From NCBI GenBank assembly GCA_965267245.1, contig OZ253939.1, positions 2,232,001 through 2,296,000 of the forward strand: DNA of 64,000 nt. Direction: 5' to 3'. The notes below the pieces were generated by a model, which was not told where the DNA came from, ran no database searches, and saw only the letters and a program-made list of their open reading frames with translations. This document shows, piece after piece, positions 51,137-60,490 of the stretch (position 1 is its first letter; every line of letters starts with the position of its first letter). Made by a program: the position numbers and the translations under genes. The DNA comes from JANSWY01 sp965267245 (GTDB taxonomy: Bacteria; Bacteroidota; Bacteroidia; Cytophagales; Cyclobacteriaceae).

Positions 51137-51898
51137 TCAGGCGTATTCATAATAAGTAGTATATGGCTGAAATCCGTAGCGTTTATAAATGCCAAGTCCA
51201 TCGGCTGTACCTTGTAAAATGGCATTTTTGTAATTTAGTTTTTTCGCAAGGTTAAGGCAGTAGGTCATCAATGCTGAACCAATACCTTTCCCACGATACG
51301 CCTCAAGTGTTGCGAACCCATATAGACCTATTGTCTCGTTATCCGTAGGAAACATTTCTACTGTACTTACTGGTTTCCCCTCGTAATGGTAAATAAGAAG
51401 AATGATCCTGTTTTCTTCATTCAGGTAATGCGATTTTGTTTGGTCATAAAAATGAATCACATTTTCATCCGGAGGATTCCAATTGGCGGCAATTACATTG
51501 GCGTAAGCTGACAGATCTTCTTCATTCGCTACCTGCGAGATTAAACTATGTCGGTCATTTCTGATCTCGTTATATTGAGCTAAATCCAAAACCATTCCTA
51601 CTTCTTCATTTTGACAAGTAAGTTCTAATTGATCAAATACATCTTGTACAGGTGGTGAAAGTGTTTCCTTATTAAGCCAAATACAGTAATCAAGATTGCG
51701 TCCTCTAAAGTATTCTATCCTTTCAATCAGTTTATCCTGATGAATAGTTGGGTTAGTGATGTGAAGCAGGTTAAAAGTATCACAGGATAGCCCACTATCC
51801 ACAGCAATGATATCACTGTCTTCAATGACCGACATTCCGGATAATTTAGGCACTTTAAAGGCGTGTAAGCTGAAGTTTTCATCGATTAGGTCAATCAT
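51137..51898 (-). CDS. GNAT family N-acetyltransferase
   Basis: 253 residues. The C-terminal third carries the GNAT core: VSTVEMFPTDNETIGLYGFATLEAYRGKGIGSALMTYCLNLAKKLNYKNAILQGTADGLGIYKRYGF, with R-G-K-G-I-G for CoA binding. The N-terminal 130 residues (VPKLSGMSVIEDSDIIAVDSGLSCDTFNLLHITNPTI) form an extra domain typical of larger acetyltransferases. The substrate is unknown. It is followed by the C2-like gene at 30 bp and begins 78 bp from the divergent sigma-factor gene. Confidence 0.9.
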   Translation of the reverse strand: MIDLIDENFSLHAFKVPKLSGMSVIEDSDIIAVDSGLSCDTFNLLHITNPTIHQDKLIERIEYFRGRNLDYCIWLNKETLSPPVQDVFDQLELTCQNEEVGMVLDLAQYNEIRNDRHSLISQVANEEDLSAYANVIAANWNPPDENVIHFYDQTKSHYLNEENRIILLIYHYEGKPVSTVEMFPTDNETIGLYGFATLEAYRGKGIGSALMTYCLNLAKKLNYKNAILQGTADGLGIYKRYGFQPYTTYYEYA

Positions 51899-51991
51899 TT
51901 TGAAACTGTAAAATAAGATTGGATAAAAAAAATTAAATTATCTGTAAGGAATACGGTATCAACGGTAACTAGTTGGGTGAAATTAATTAAA

Positions 51992-52504
51992 ATGGATTCC
52001 AATACACAAGAACAAATATTCAATGACTGGATCAACAACTATAAAGGGCTAGTCTTTAAAATAGTTAGATCCTTTGCTTATGACGAAGTGGACCGGGAAG
52101 ACCTATTCCAGGAAGTATCTCTACAGGTGTGGAACAGTATTCCCGGGTTTAAAGGAAATTCAGCGGTTTCTACCTGGATATACCGTGTAGCCCTCAACAC
52201 TTCTATAAGATGGTCACAAAAAATCAGGTCCTATAACGATCACAAAACCCAGTTATCAAATCAACATCCCGTATTGCAATACACTAATGAACCGGAAGAT
52301 GCCAAAGTGAGCTGGTTATATGATCAAATTGCAAAACTTGATAGCCTGGACAAGTCTATGATTATTTTATTGCTGGAAGGCTATGCTTATAAGGAAATAG
52401 CCGAAATCATTGGAATTTCAGAAAGTAATGTGGGTGTAAAATTACATCGCATCAAAAAGGTTCTTACTCAAAACTCAAAAAATTATGTACACGATGGAAT
52501 TTGA
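51992..52504 (+). CDS. ECF-type RNA polymerase sigma factor
   Basis: 170-residue alternative sigma factor. Region 2 is YKGLVFKIVRSFAYDEVDREDLFQEVSLQVWNSIPGFKGNSAVSTWIYRVALNTSI; region 4 is LDSLDKSMIILLLEGYAYKEIAEIIGISESNVGVKLHRIKKVL. It lacks domain 3, as expected for ECF sigmas. The ATG at 51992 is preferred over a GTG at 51977. The next gene overlaps by 11 bp and is likely its partner, perhaps an anti-sigma factor. The signal and regulon are unknown. Confidence 0.93.
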   Translation: MDSNTQEQIFNDWINNYKGLVFKIVRSFAYDEVDREDLFQEVSLQVWNSIPGFKGNSAVSTWIYRVALNTSIRWSQKIRSYNDHKTQLSNQHPVLQYTNEPEDAKVSWLYDQIAKLDSLDKSMIILLLEGYAYKEIAEIIGISESNVGVKLHRIKKVLTQNSKNYVHDGI

Positions 52505-53054
52505 TGATATTCAAAAAATTTGGGACGACCAAAAAAGTGAAACACTCTACGCGATTAATGAAACTGCTTTGCACAAAAACATTAAGGCTAAGAAAAACAG
52601 ATCCGAAAGAAGCCATCTGATCAGCACGATCGGATTAAACATAATTTCAATAGTATGTGGGACAATTCTGATTATGAAAGACCCTGATGACATCTTCAAC
52701 ATCCTTACTGCTATTGCGCTTTTTGCCATCGGTATTTTTGTATTCTTCCGAAATATGAATCGAAAAAAACAGTTGAGAAATTATGATCATTCCCTACTGG
52801 GAGAATTGGATTATGCCATACAGAACACAAAACATGAAATTAGATATTCACAAACATTTTGGTTATGGTATCTCGTTCCAATTATGTTAGTTCAGATTTC
52901 TGAAATATCGATTAAATCTATTAAATGGGAGTCACTGCTTCTGTTAATTGGAGCATATATACTCTCAATGATAGTGATCAGACTTTCGTTGACCAGGCAA
53001 CTAAAGCCTCGTCTTCGGAAGTATGAAGATCTAAAAAAGAAATTGGAAGTTTGA
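52494..53054 (+). CDS. Membrane protein, possible anti-sigma partner
   Basis: 186 residues overlapping the sigma gene by 11 bp (start ATG at 52494). An N-terminal 40-residue cytosolic part (MEFDDIQKIWDDQKSETLYAINETALHKNIKAKKNRSERSH) is followed by several transmembrane segments (LNIISIVCGTILIM, ILTAIALFAIGIFVFF, FWLWYLVPIMLVQI, SLLLLIGAYILSMIVIRL). The tight coupling to an ECF sigma gene suggests an anti-sigma or sensing role, but the classical zinc-binding anti-sigma motif is not seen. Confidence 0.65.
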   Translation: MEFDDIQKIWDDQKSETLYAINETALHKNIKAKKNRSERSHLISTIGLNIISIVCGTILIMKDPDDIFNILTAIALFAIGIFVFFRNMNRKKQLRNYDHSLLGELDYAIQNTKHEIRYSQTFWLWYLVPIMLVQISEISIKSIKWESLLLLIGAYILSMIVIRLSLTRQLKPRLRKYEDLKKKLEV

Positions 53055-53055
53055 G

Positions 53056-53475
53056 CTAAAGGCTCCTTCTCGTTGCATCAAAAGAAAGCTTCTCAGCACC
53101 CGTGAATAGAAGTGTGAGGCACCCAAAAAACATGGCTAAAGCTGGAGTAGTGCCTTCCACTGAATCTCCTCCTAAAATGTGCACAAACGTGATCGCTATT
53201 GTGAAATTCAGCACCATCACTAAAGAAGCCAATCTTGTCTGGAGACCAAGTATGATCATTATGGAACAAAAAAATTGGAGATACACTGAAACAATTGCAC
53301 TGGCGATCGGAAGGGGAAATTGATTAGCATTCAGGAATTCTGAAAATTCCATCATCCTATCCCAGCTGATGACATTATCAATTACACCATAAAATAAACG
53401 CCCCCCTATAAAGAACCTGAGAGTTAATAAACCCCAGTGTTTTCTATTATCAAAAATGGATGCTAAATAATCCAT
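53056..53475 (-). CDS. DoxX-like membrane protein
   Basis: About 139 residues with four hydrophobic segments. The pattern matches the DoxX family: LLTLRFFIGGRLFYGVIDNVISWDRM at the start, VYLQFFCSIMIILGLQTRLASLVMVLNFTIAI in the middle, and TPALAMFFGCLTLLFTGAEKLSFD at the end. ATG at 53475 is preferred over the TTG one codon earlier. It overlaps the stop of the upstream small exported gene by one base. It may take part in electron transfer or redox protection, as some DoxX proteins do; this is inference. Confidence 0.8.
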   Translation of the reverse strand: MDYLASIFDNRKHWGLLTLRFFIGGRLFYGVIDNVISWDRMMEFSEFLNANQFPLPIASAIVSVYLQFFCSIMIILGLQTRLASLVMVLNFTIAITFVHILGGDSVEGTTPALAMFFGCLTLLFTGAEKLSFDATRRSL

Positions 53476-53876
53476 CAAAACAATTGTTTCACATCTGATT
53501 TAGACATAACGATTTTCCTAAAATCACCAGGCTGTATTTCATTCAATAGTTTTCGTTCACCCTTTCTTTCTATCAACACCTGAAAGTTTTCTTCGGCTTT
53601 TTCATATTGCTCTTGGTCTTTATAGGTAGTGATCAACATCAAATGAAAAGGAGCATCCTCCGAATAGGGTACTTCTAAAAGTTGGTATTCAGCAATCACA
53701 CCTTCTTCCACCGCCCATTCTCTCATAATTTTCCAATTGTTTTCATAGTAAAAAATGGTCTCATCTTTATTGTCATTTAAAATTTGAACAAAATCAATTG
53801 TAGAAACTTGCTTTGATTGAGCCTTTGAAAGAGAAAGGAATGAAATGAACGTAAGCAAAGTGAGTAAGTATTTCAT
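53475..53876 (-). CDS. Small exported protein, unknown
   Basis: About 133 residues with a signal peptide (MKYLLTLLTFISFLSLSKAQ), chosen start at 53876 because the longer form from 53915 puts a basic tail before the signal. The mature part is alpha/beta (VEEGVIAEYQLLEVPYSEDAPFHLMLITTYKDQEQYEKAEENFQVLIERKGE). This resembles small ferredoxin-like (dimeric alpha-beta barrel) domains. The DoxX gene follows with a 1-bp overlap, so the two are one operon. Confidence 0.65.
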   Translation of the reverse strand: MKYLLTLLTFISFLSLSKAQSKQVSTIDFVQILNDNKDETIFYYENNWKIMREWAVEEGVIAEYQLLEVPYSEDAPFHLMLITTYKDQEQYEKAEENFQVLIERKGERKLLNEIQPGDFRKIVMSKSDVKQLF

Positions 53877-54015
53877 GGGAATTGAGTTTTTTAACCTTTT
53901 ACGTTGTATGAACAAGTGACGTTGGATTTCCCATTACAATCCATCTTGATAATTAGGGTACTAGAGGTACAAAAGCACTCCTGATAATTCAATATTTCCG
54001 TATATCTTCGTCATA

Positions 54016-55218
54016 ATGAGTAAGAAAATTGTGGTGATCGGTGGAGGAGCTGCAGGTTTTTTTGCAGCAATCAATATTGCTGAAAAACATCCTGATTACG
54101 CTATTATTATTCTGGAAAAAGGGAACAAAGTACTCAGCAAGGTCAAAGTTTCAGGTGGCGGCAGATGTAATGTTACTAATGGCCGGAACCAACCTGGAGA
54201 ATTAGTAAAGTTTTATCCCAGAGGTGAAAAAAAACTATACAAAGTATTCAAGTCATTCACCACCTCAGATATGATCGAATGGCTAAATCAGCGAGGAGTC
54301 CAAACCAAAATTGAAGAAGATCTCAGGGTTTTTCCTACTTCAGACTCTTCAGACACCATCATTGAATGTTTCCTTAATTCATGTAGCCGATTGGGAATTA
54401 AAATTGAGAAAAATAATGGAGTAAAAAATATCACTCACCTAAACACAGGATGGGAAATAACTACAAATCATAGTACCTATATCGCGGACAATGTAATCCT
54501 CGCCACTGGATCTTCAAATTTTGTTTGGGATAAACTAAAAGCTCTCAATTTAGACATTGCTTCCCCTGTTCCATCATTATTCACTTTCAATATTAAGGAT
54601 GACAGACTGAATGGGCTTATGGGGATTAGTTTCGATGAAGTAGAGGTGAGAATTACAGGTAGCAAATTAACAGAAACAGGACCTCTATTGATCACTCACT
54701 GGGGGCTTAGCGGACCTGCCATCATAAAGTTATCAGCTTGGGGTGCTGTGTTACTTGAAAAACTCAATTATAAGTTCAATATCCTGGTCAATTTTGTTTC
54801 TGAAACCCCTGAAAAATTCAGGAACCAGGTTATGCAGTATAAAGAAGACCATTCAGCTCGAAAAGTCTGGAATTACCCACCGGAATTAGTTCCCAGACGC
54901 TATTGGGAGAACCTTTTGAATCACATTGGTATTCCACAAGACCAGAAATATGGGGATCTAGGTAAAAAACAGCTTAATAAACTAGTTGAAGAATTAACTC
55001 AGGCAAATTTTGTGGTTACGGGGAAGAGTACTTTTAAAGAAGAGTTTGTTACTTGCGGTGGGGTAATGCTAAATGAGGTAGATCTTCAAACTATGGAATC
55101 CAAAAAATTCCCAGGCTTGTTCCTTGCGGGAGAAGTATTGAATATTGATGGCATCACTGGTGGGTTTAATTTTCAGGCTTGCTGGAGTGCCGGGTGGATA
55201 ATATCTGAAAATATATAA
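54016..55218 (+). CDS. HI0933/YhiN-type flavoprotein
   Basis: 400-residue FAD-binding protein. The N-terminal dinucleotide motif is KIVVIGGGAAGFFAAINIAEKH; the family signature KVKVSGGGRCNVTNG follows at about residues 43-57. The C-terminal part has FVTCGGVMLNEVDLQTMESKKFPGLFLAGEVLNIDGITGGFNFQACWSAGW. The reaction is unknown for most of this family (BaiN-like members act as reductases). It starts a three-gene unit with the aminotransferase and tyrA: the gap to the next gene is 3 bp. Confidence 0.93.
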   Translation: MSKKIVVIGGGAAGFFAAINIAEKHPDYAIIILEKGNKVLSKVKVSGGGRCNVTNGRNQPGELVKFYPRGEKKLYKVFKSFTTSDMIEWLNQRGVQTKIEEDLRVFPTSDSSDTIIECFLNSCSRLGIKIEKNNGVKNITHLNTGWEITTNHSTYIADNVILATGSSNFVWDKLKALNLDIASPVPSLFTFNIKDDRLNGLMGISFDEVEVRITGSKLTETGPLLITHWGLSGPAIIKLSAWGAVLLEKLNYKFNILVNFVSETPEKFRNQVMQYKEDHSARKVWNYPPELVPRRYWENLLNHIGIPQDQKYGDLGKKQLNKLVEELTQANFVVTGKSTFKEEFVTCGGVMLNEVDLQTMESKKFPGLFLAGEVLNIDGITGGFNFQACWSAGWIISENI

Positions 55219-55221
55219 TAT

Positions 55222-56382
55222 ATGGTAATTGAGGCAGCAAATCGGCTAAACAGTGTTTCAGAATATTACTTTTCAAAGAAACTAAAAGAGATTCGACAAT
55301 TAAACCAGAATGGTCACGATATCATCAACCTGGGGATTGGAAGCCCGGATCTTCCTCCAGATAACATTGTTATCCAAACCCTTCAAGATAGCTCCACTCT
55401 ACGTAATAACCATGGATACCAAAGTTATACAGGTCTACCCGAGTTAAGGGCCGCAATTTCAAATTATCAAAAACAGCATTACAATATTCAATTCAATCCT
55501 GAAAATGAGATTCTACCGCTAATAGGTTCAAAAGAAGGGATCATGCACATTTCTATGGCATTTCTAAACCCTGGGGACAAGGTCCTGGTTCCAAACCCAG
55601 GCTACCCTACTTACCAATCTGTGAGTAGACTTGTTTCAGCAGATCTCGTGACATACAACCTCAACCCGGAGAATTGGATGATAGATTTTGATCAACTTTC
55701 CAGATTACCATTAGATGAGGTAAAGCTCATGTGGGTGAATTATCCCAATATGCCTACTGGACAGAAAGGTGCAATCGAGCAATTTGAACAATTAATTCAA
55801 TTAGCAGAAAAACATCGTTTTTTGATCGTCAATGACAATCCATACGGCCAACTTTTCGAAGGAGATCAATTGAGTATTTTCAATGCAAATGAGTCAAGGA
55901 AATATTGCCTGGAACTAAACTCTTTGAGTAAATCTCACAATATGGCAGGCTGGCGGTTAGGGTGGATTTCAGGTGATTCATCTTACATCGAAACGATTCT
56001 CAAGGTGAAAAGTAATATGGATTCTGGAATGTTTAAACCACTACAGCTGGCCGCTTGTGAAGCTTTAAAACTTGACAACAACTGGTTTGAATCACTGAGA
56101 AAAACATATGTTAAGCGTCGGAAACTTGCATTTCAAATCCTTCAAGCGTTGAATTGCTCTTTTAATGAGCTACAAGGGGGAATGTTTGTCTGGGGTAAAG
56201 CACCAGAAAGTGTATCGGATGTGGCAAAATGGTTAGAAGAGTTGATGATGGAAAGTAAAGTATTTATCACACCTGGTTTTATTTTTGGCAGTCAGGGTGA
56301 AAGAAGTGTTCGTATTTCACTTTGTTCGAATGAACAGACCCTGGAAACATCTCTGAAAAGGATTAAAGCGGCTATAGCATGA
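55222..56382 (+). CDS. PLP-dependent aminotransferase class I/II
   Basis: 386-residue aspartate-aminotransferase-fold enzyme. It has GIGSPDLPPDN near the start, NPGYPTYQS, the substrate region WVNYPNMPTGQ, NDNPYGQLF, and the PLP-binding Lys237 in SLSKSHNMAGWRLGW. Because prephenate dehydrogenase overlaps it by ATGA (56379-56382), it is likely to transaminate an aromatic keto acid (4-hydroxyphenylpyruvate to tyrosine), but other keto acids are possible. It lies 3 bp after the flavoprotein gene. Confidence 0.92.
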   Translation: MVIEAANRLNSVSEYYFSKKLKEIRQLNQNGHDIINLGIGSPDLPPDNIVIQTLQDSSTLRNNHGYQSYTGLPELRAAISNYQKQHYNIQFNPENEILPLIGSKEGIMHISMAFLNPGDKVLVPNPGYPTYQSVSRLVSADLVTYNLNPENWMIDFDQLSRLPLDEVKLMWVNYPNMPTGQKGAIEQFEQLIQLAEKHRFLIVNDNPYGQLFEGDQLSIFNANESRKYCLELNSLSKSHNMAGWRLGWISGDSSYIETILKVKSNMDSGMFKPLQLAACEALKLDNNWFESLRKTYVKRRKLAFQILQALNCSFNELQGGMFVWGKAPESVSDVAKWLEELMMESKVFITPGFIFGSQGERSVRISLCSNEQTLETSLKRIKAAIA

Positions 56383-57224
56383 AAATAACGGTTATCGGAT
56401 TAGGTTTGATTGGTGGCTCTCTGGCCAAAAGTCTCCAGGTAATTGATTCTGAAAATTACCTTTACGGGGTTGATAATAATTCCAGCCATCAGAAAACCGC
56501 CCTGGAGTTAGATCTTGTACACGAGGTGACTGACCTGGATTCGGCCATATCCAAATCTGAACTGATTTTAATAGCGATTCCTGTAGATGCCATCACAAAG
56601 TTTTTACCAAATCTTTTGGATCAGATCGGACAGCAAACTGTAATTGATTTTGGGAGTACAAAAGCATCTATTTGCAAAGCAGTGGCGAACCACCCGAAAA
56701 GAGGAAATTTTGTGGCCGCTCATCCAATGGCAGGTACTGAAAACACAGGGCCAACTGCAGCGATTGAAGATTTGTATTCGGGGAAAGTCAATATCATTTG
56801 CGAAAAAGAACATTCAAATACCCACCATTTAGATATTGCCCTTCGATTATTTGAAGCCCTCAAAATGAAGATCATTTATATGGATCCCCAAGAACATGAC
56901 AAGCACATTGCTTACGTCTCTCATTTATCCCATATCAGCTCATTTATGTTGGGTCAAACAGTTTTGGACATTGAGAAAGATGAAAAAAACATCTTCAATA
57001 TGGCAGGTTCGGGTTTTCAGTCTACGGTCAGATTGGCCATGAGCTCACCTCAAATGTGGGCTCCTATATTCAAACAAAACAAACAAAATGTCTCAAGTGC
57101 CCTTGATGAGTATATCCAGCATTTGACGGAGTTCAAGAAGGCCATTGATACCGAAGATCTCCCTCTTCTTTTGGAGCTTATGGAGAAAGCCAATGACATT
57201 AGGAGAGTGCTCAATAAGGGCTAA
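56379..57224 (+). CDS. tyrA: Prephenate dehydrogenase
   Basis: 281-residue NAD(P)-dependent enzyme of tyrosine synthesis, converting prephenate to 4-hydroxyphenylpyruvate. The N-terminal dinucleotide motif is TVIGLGLIGGSLAKSL (residues 4-19). Substrate-binding signatures are PVDAITKFLP, DFGSTKASICKAV, AAHPMAGTENTGPTAA and HIAYVSHLSHISSF. No chorismate-mutase or ACT domain is fused, so feedback control is not visible. It overlaps the aminotransferase by ATGA, so the product of this enzyme can be transaminated next. It ends in a 4-bp stop overlap with the convergent patatin gene. Confidence 0.95.
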   Translation: MKITVIGLGLIGGSLAKSLQVIDSENYLYGVDNNSSHQKTALELDLVHEVTDLDSAISKSELILIAIPVDAITKFLPNLLDQIGQQTVIDFGSTKASICKAVANHPKRGNFVAAHPMAGTENTGPTAAIEDLYSGKVNIICEKEHSNTHHLDIALRLFEALKMKIIYMDPQEHDKHIAYVSHLSHISSFMLGQTVLDIEKDEKNIFNMAGSGFQSTVRLAMSSPQMWAPIFKQNKQNVSSALDEYIQHLTEFKKAIDTEDLPLLLELMEKANDIRRVLNKG

Positions 57225-59515
57225 TCATTCACAATTTTGTGAAGACGATTCAGCGCATCTCGGTTATTCGGAAGTTGGATATTATCAATTATATTTCGTT
57301 TCTCCTTTGTAGTAAGGTGCCAGCTTAGTGAAGCCCTTTCAATTTCTTTCCTCTCAGCTTTTTCCTGCTCATTCACAAAACTCTGTTTTTCAATAAGTGT
57401 CTGGGTATTGTATTCAAGTTCTACCAGGTCCAGACTTGTGTTCAGCCAGGTTCTCGCCATTTCGATTTCCCGATCATTATTGATATCCTGAATATTCGCG
57501 AGGTTATTATAAACAGCTGCAATAGGATAAATTACCTTATCAAATAGTGATGGATTTCTTTGCTCTTCAATTGGCGAAACTTTTCTGGTGTCCCTAATGG
57601 TCAAAAAGACAACCCCAGATGTATTTTCCGCGATCCAGTCTCTAAAGACATACGTAAACCTTAAAGCATCAGAAATACCAAAGTTATCTGAGATACCAGC
57701 ATCCATTATTTCAAGTGCAGGTTCACTAGGTAAATTAATTCTTGGTGTGATGTATGGGAAAGAAGCGCTCATCCTAAGTGCTGTTAGAAAACTCAAACCA
57801 TCAGCATCTTGCTCATTGAATAAACGATTAAAATCTACCCCTCGAATTTTCAGTCCTCCATTTCCTATTTCATCTTCAGAAGTATTCATGAAAGACAAAT
57901 TTTGGGGTGAAACATAGAGTTTACGACCGTCATTGACTATGGTTGGAGAGAGCAGAAGTAGAGGAATCTCTGCATTATACTCAGCATTTCTATAATCTGA
58001 AAGCTTCTTATCGAGTACAAAACCAGTATTTTCATTTAACCTTTTTTCAAAGGCATATCCCCTGTCTTTTTTGTATTTCTCCCCATTGTAATCAAATGAT
58101 TGATATCGTACAAACAAGTCACTCACCATGAGTGTAAAAATGATGGGATTCAGGTTATCCTCAGCAATATTATGTAGATATTGATCTGACCACAAATCAA
58201 TATCCTGACCATTCATTTTTCGTCTGTAAAGTTCCCGGTAATATGCACTTCCAATAATTCCACCACTGGCTCCAGAAATCAATACGGTATGGTTCATTAA
58301 TTGACCATCTAACACACTATCCGCCTTCTGCAGCGAATTCATCACCCAAAGGGCCGCCCGCTGACCACCTCCGGAAACAGTCAAAAAAATCATTTTCGGT
58401 TTTGACTCAGTGCTATCAAATTTATTCTTCCAGTTCTCCAGTATCTCAATGGTGTGTTCTTTATCAGCCGCATAATTTTGCTTTGAATTAAGTGTATTTA
58501 GGTGTTCCAAATCGTAATTCACTTTTTGCTGATAATCTAAACCAGCTGCTTTGTACTCACCCTTTAGAATACCGGACCGCATACTAAAGTTAACCAGTAA
58601 AAGTAATCCCAATATAAACGTGACACTCCAGCCCCTGAACCAATAGGAAACTGCACCAGCCAGCATTATCAAAATCGAAAATATCAAGAGTACACTGGCC
58701 GCTGCAGGTAGCTGAAAGAAGGGATTATCCATGAAGATTCCGAGCATGAAAATGAGGATAATGATCAAAAGTTCGATGACTACTGAATTAAAATGGTTTT
58801 GATCGAATACCTTTAAAACTGCCTCTTTATTGTAGAACCCAAAAAGCCCTACTGTGGAGCATCTCCTAAGCCTCAGGTCGTAATATGTTTTAACATTTTG
58901 ATCCTCTTGCCTGGTCTCCTGTAATTTCTTGAGGGCCCTCTCACGGTTAATTTTGGTTTTCTTTAATCTTTTATCGACACTTCCTGCTAAATATTTAAAA
59001 ATATCCTGATTCGTGAACTTGAAATAGCCAAACAGTAAAATGACCATTAGGTTAATTCCAAATAATAGACCCGCAATCATCAGAATAATGTCGATTGCAG
59101 TGGTGAACTCATTATTCAATTGAAAATTAATAATTGCAACCACATAAAGAACTACAGCAATTAGTGGAATCACACTGTTATTTAATGAGAATTTACCAAA
59201 TGGCCGTTCCAGTATACCAATGAAATTATACTTATGGCCATCCAATATGTAGCATGTGATATGGAAGGCAATAATAAAATTACCGAAAGCCAATCCCACC
59301 ATGAAGAATGACCAAAAATCTACCTTACCTATATATTCCGGATCTAAAAAAAGGAAAGCAACACCATATACCTTGCCTATTCGTCCCCAGACAGTCAAGA
59401 TAAAAAGCACCCAAATAATCAGTAGACCAAGATTTCTCTTTAAATGGTCCATAACCAGTTGTACAGGGAACGTGTAAAAAAAACCGCTCATCATTCTGGA
59501 TAATTTGTTGCTCAT
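57221..59515 (-). CDS. Membrane patatin-like phospholipase
   Basis: 764 residues. The N-terminal half carries several transmembrane helices in two groups (about residues 28-165, such as LLIIWVLFILTVWG, and about 245-320, such as VIELLIIILIFMLGI). The C-terminal half is a patatin domain: TVSGGGQRAALWV oxyanion loop, GASGG with nucleophile Ser417, and DAGISDNFG with Asp605. So it probably is an inner-membrane acyl hydrolase of lipids with the dyad Ser/Asp. Length and membrane-spanning front part are unlike soluble patatins. It converges with tyrA with overlapping stops; the gene start is divergent from the lipase-like gene at 59589. Confidence 0.85.
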   Translation of the reverse strand: MSNKLSRMMSGFFYTFPVQLVMDHLKRNLGLLIIWVLFILTVWGRIGKVYGVAFLFLDPEYIGKVDFWSFFMVGLAFGNFIIAFHITCYILDGHKYNFIGILERPFGKFSLNNSVIPLIAVVLYVVAIINFQLNNEFTTAIDIILMIAGLLFGINLMVILLFGYFKFTNQDIFKYLAGSVDKRLKKTKINRERALKKLQETRQEDQNVKTYYDLRLRRCSTVGLFGFYNKEAVLKVFDQNHFNSVVIELLIIILIFMLGIFMDNPFFQLPAAASVLLIFSILIMLAGAVSYWFRGWSVTFILGLLLLVNFSMRSGILKGEYKAAGLDYQQKVNYDLEHLNTLNSKQNYAADKEHTIEILENWKNKFDSTESKPKMIFLTVSGGGQRAALWVMNSLQKADSVLDGQLMNHTVLISGASGGIIGSAYYRELYRRKMNGQDIDLWSDQYLHNIAEDNLNPIIFTLMVSDLFVRYQSFDYNGEKYKKDRGYAFEKRLNENTGFVLDKKLSDYRNAEYNAEIPLLLLSPTIVNDGRKLYVSPQNLSFMNTSEDEIGNGGLKIRGVDFNRLFNEQDADGLSFLTALRMSASFPYITPRINLPSEPALEIMDAGISDNFGISDALRFTYVFRDWIAENTSGVVFLTIRDTRKVSPIEEQRNPSLFDKVIYPIAAVYNNLANIQDINNDREIEMARTWLNTSLDLVELEYNTQTLIEKQSFVNEQEKAERKEIERASLSWHLTTKEKRNIIDNIQLPNNRDALNRLHKIVND

Positions 59516-59588
59516 AGGGTCAAAGCTTTCTGTGGTGAGTAAATTAATTATATTACGATCAATACTGAAAATTCTTGATTAACAATAT

Positions 59589-60422
59589 ATGCAAGAAGAA
59601 TACTTTGATCTAAATACCAGGGATGGCCTAACCCTTCATGGTAAAAAATGGTCTACCACTGATGCTCCAAAAGCAATCATATGCCTTTTACATGGATTTG
59701 CAGAACATTTGGAACGGTATCATCATTTTGCAGCGGCACTAAGTCTGGAGGACATTTACTTATATGCCATTGATTTACGGGGACATGGTAAGTCTGATGG
59801 AAGGCGTGGACACGTAAAAAAGTATGAATACTTTTTAGATGATTGTGAAGAATTATTGATCAAGGCAAGAGAAGAAAACCCAGAGACTCCCCTCTTTCTA
59901 ATGGGGCATAGCATGGGAGGAAATATTGTAGCCAATTATGCTCTAAGAGATAAAAGCAAAGAGTTAAACGGGGTGATCCTATCCTGTCCCTGGTTAAGAT
60001 TAGCATCTGCCCCTCCAAGCATGAAACTCAAACTTGCCAAAATAATGATACATGTTTATCCTGGTTACAGGGAAGCTAGTGGTCTGGATACGACCAAACT
60101 ATCAAAAGACAAAGAAGTAGTAAATGCCTATATCAATGATCCTATGATTTTCAGCAAAATATCAGCAGGATTATTTCTTTCAATTTATGATGCCGGTGAA
60201 TGGGCCTTGTCGAATGCCAACTTATTGAGGAAACCTGCTCTCATATATCATGGAAGCGCTGACGAGATCATTTCACATGATGCTTCATCTGAGTTTGCCA
60301 AAATGGCTGGAAGTAATGCAGAATGGCATTCAATTAAGGGAGGATATCATGAACCTCTCAATGATATTGAGAAAGATCAGGTGATACAATTGATCATTAA
60401 TTTTATACAAGCAAACAGCTAA
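59589..60422 (+). CDS. Alpha/beta hydrolase, monoacylglycerol lipase-like
   Basis: 277-residue hydrolase, no signal peptide. It has the lysophospholipase/monoacylglycerol-lipase pattern: ICLLHGFAEHLERYHHFA (oxyanion loop), DLRGHGKSDGRRGH, the nucleophile elbow MGHSMGGN with Ser108, ALIYHGSADEIISH with Asp, and KGGYHEPLNDIE with His. So the Ser-Asp-His triad is complete. The substrate may be mono- or lysolipids. It is divergent from the membrane patatin gene, and both may act on lipids, although no shared regulation is seen. Confidence 0.92.
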   Translation: MQEEYFDLNTRDGLTLHGKKWSTTDAPKAIICLLHGFAEHLERYHHFAAALSLEDIYLYAIDLRGHGKSDGRRGHVKKYEYFLDDCEELLIKAREENPETPLFLMGHSMGGNIVANYALRDKSKELNGVILSCPWLRLASAPPSMKLKLAKIMIHVYPGYREASGLDTTKLSKDKEVVNAYINDPMIFSKISAGLFLSIYDAGEWALSNANLLRKPALIYHGSADEIISHDASSEFAKMAGSNAEWHSIKGGYHEPLNDIEKDQVIQLIINFIQANS

Positions 60423-60490
60423 TATTCAGTATTTTAAATTAAGCTGCTATATTTGCTGTGATTTTTACATTCATCAAATAATTCTGATCC

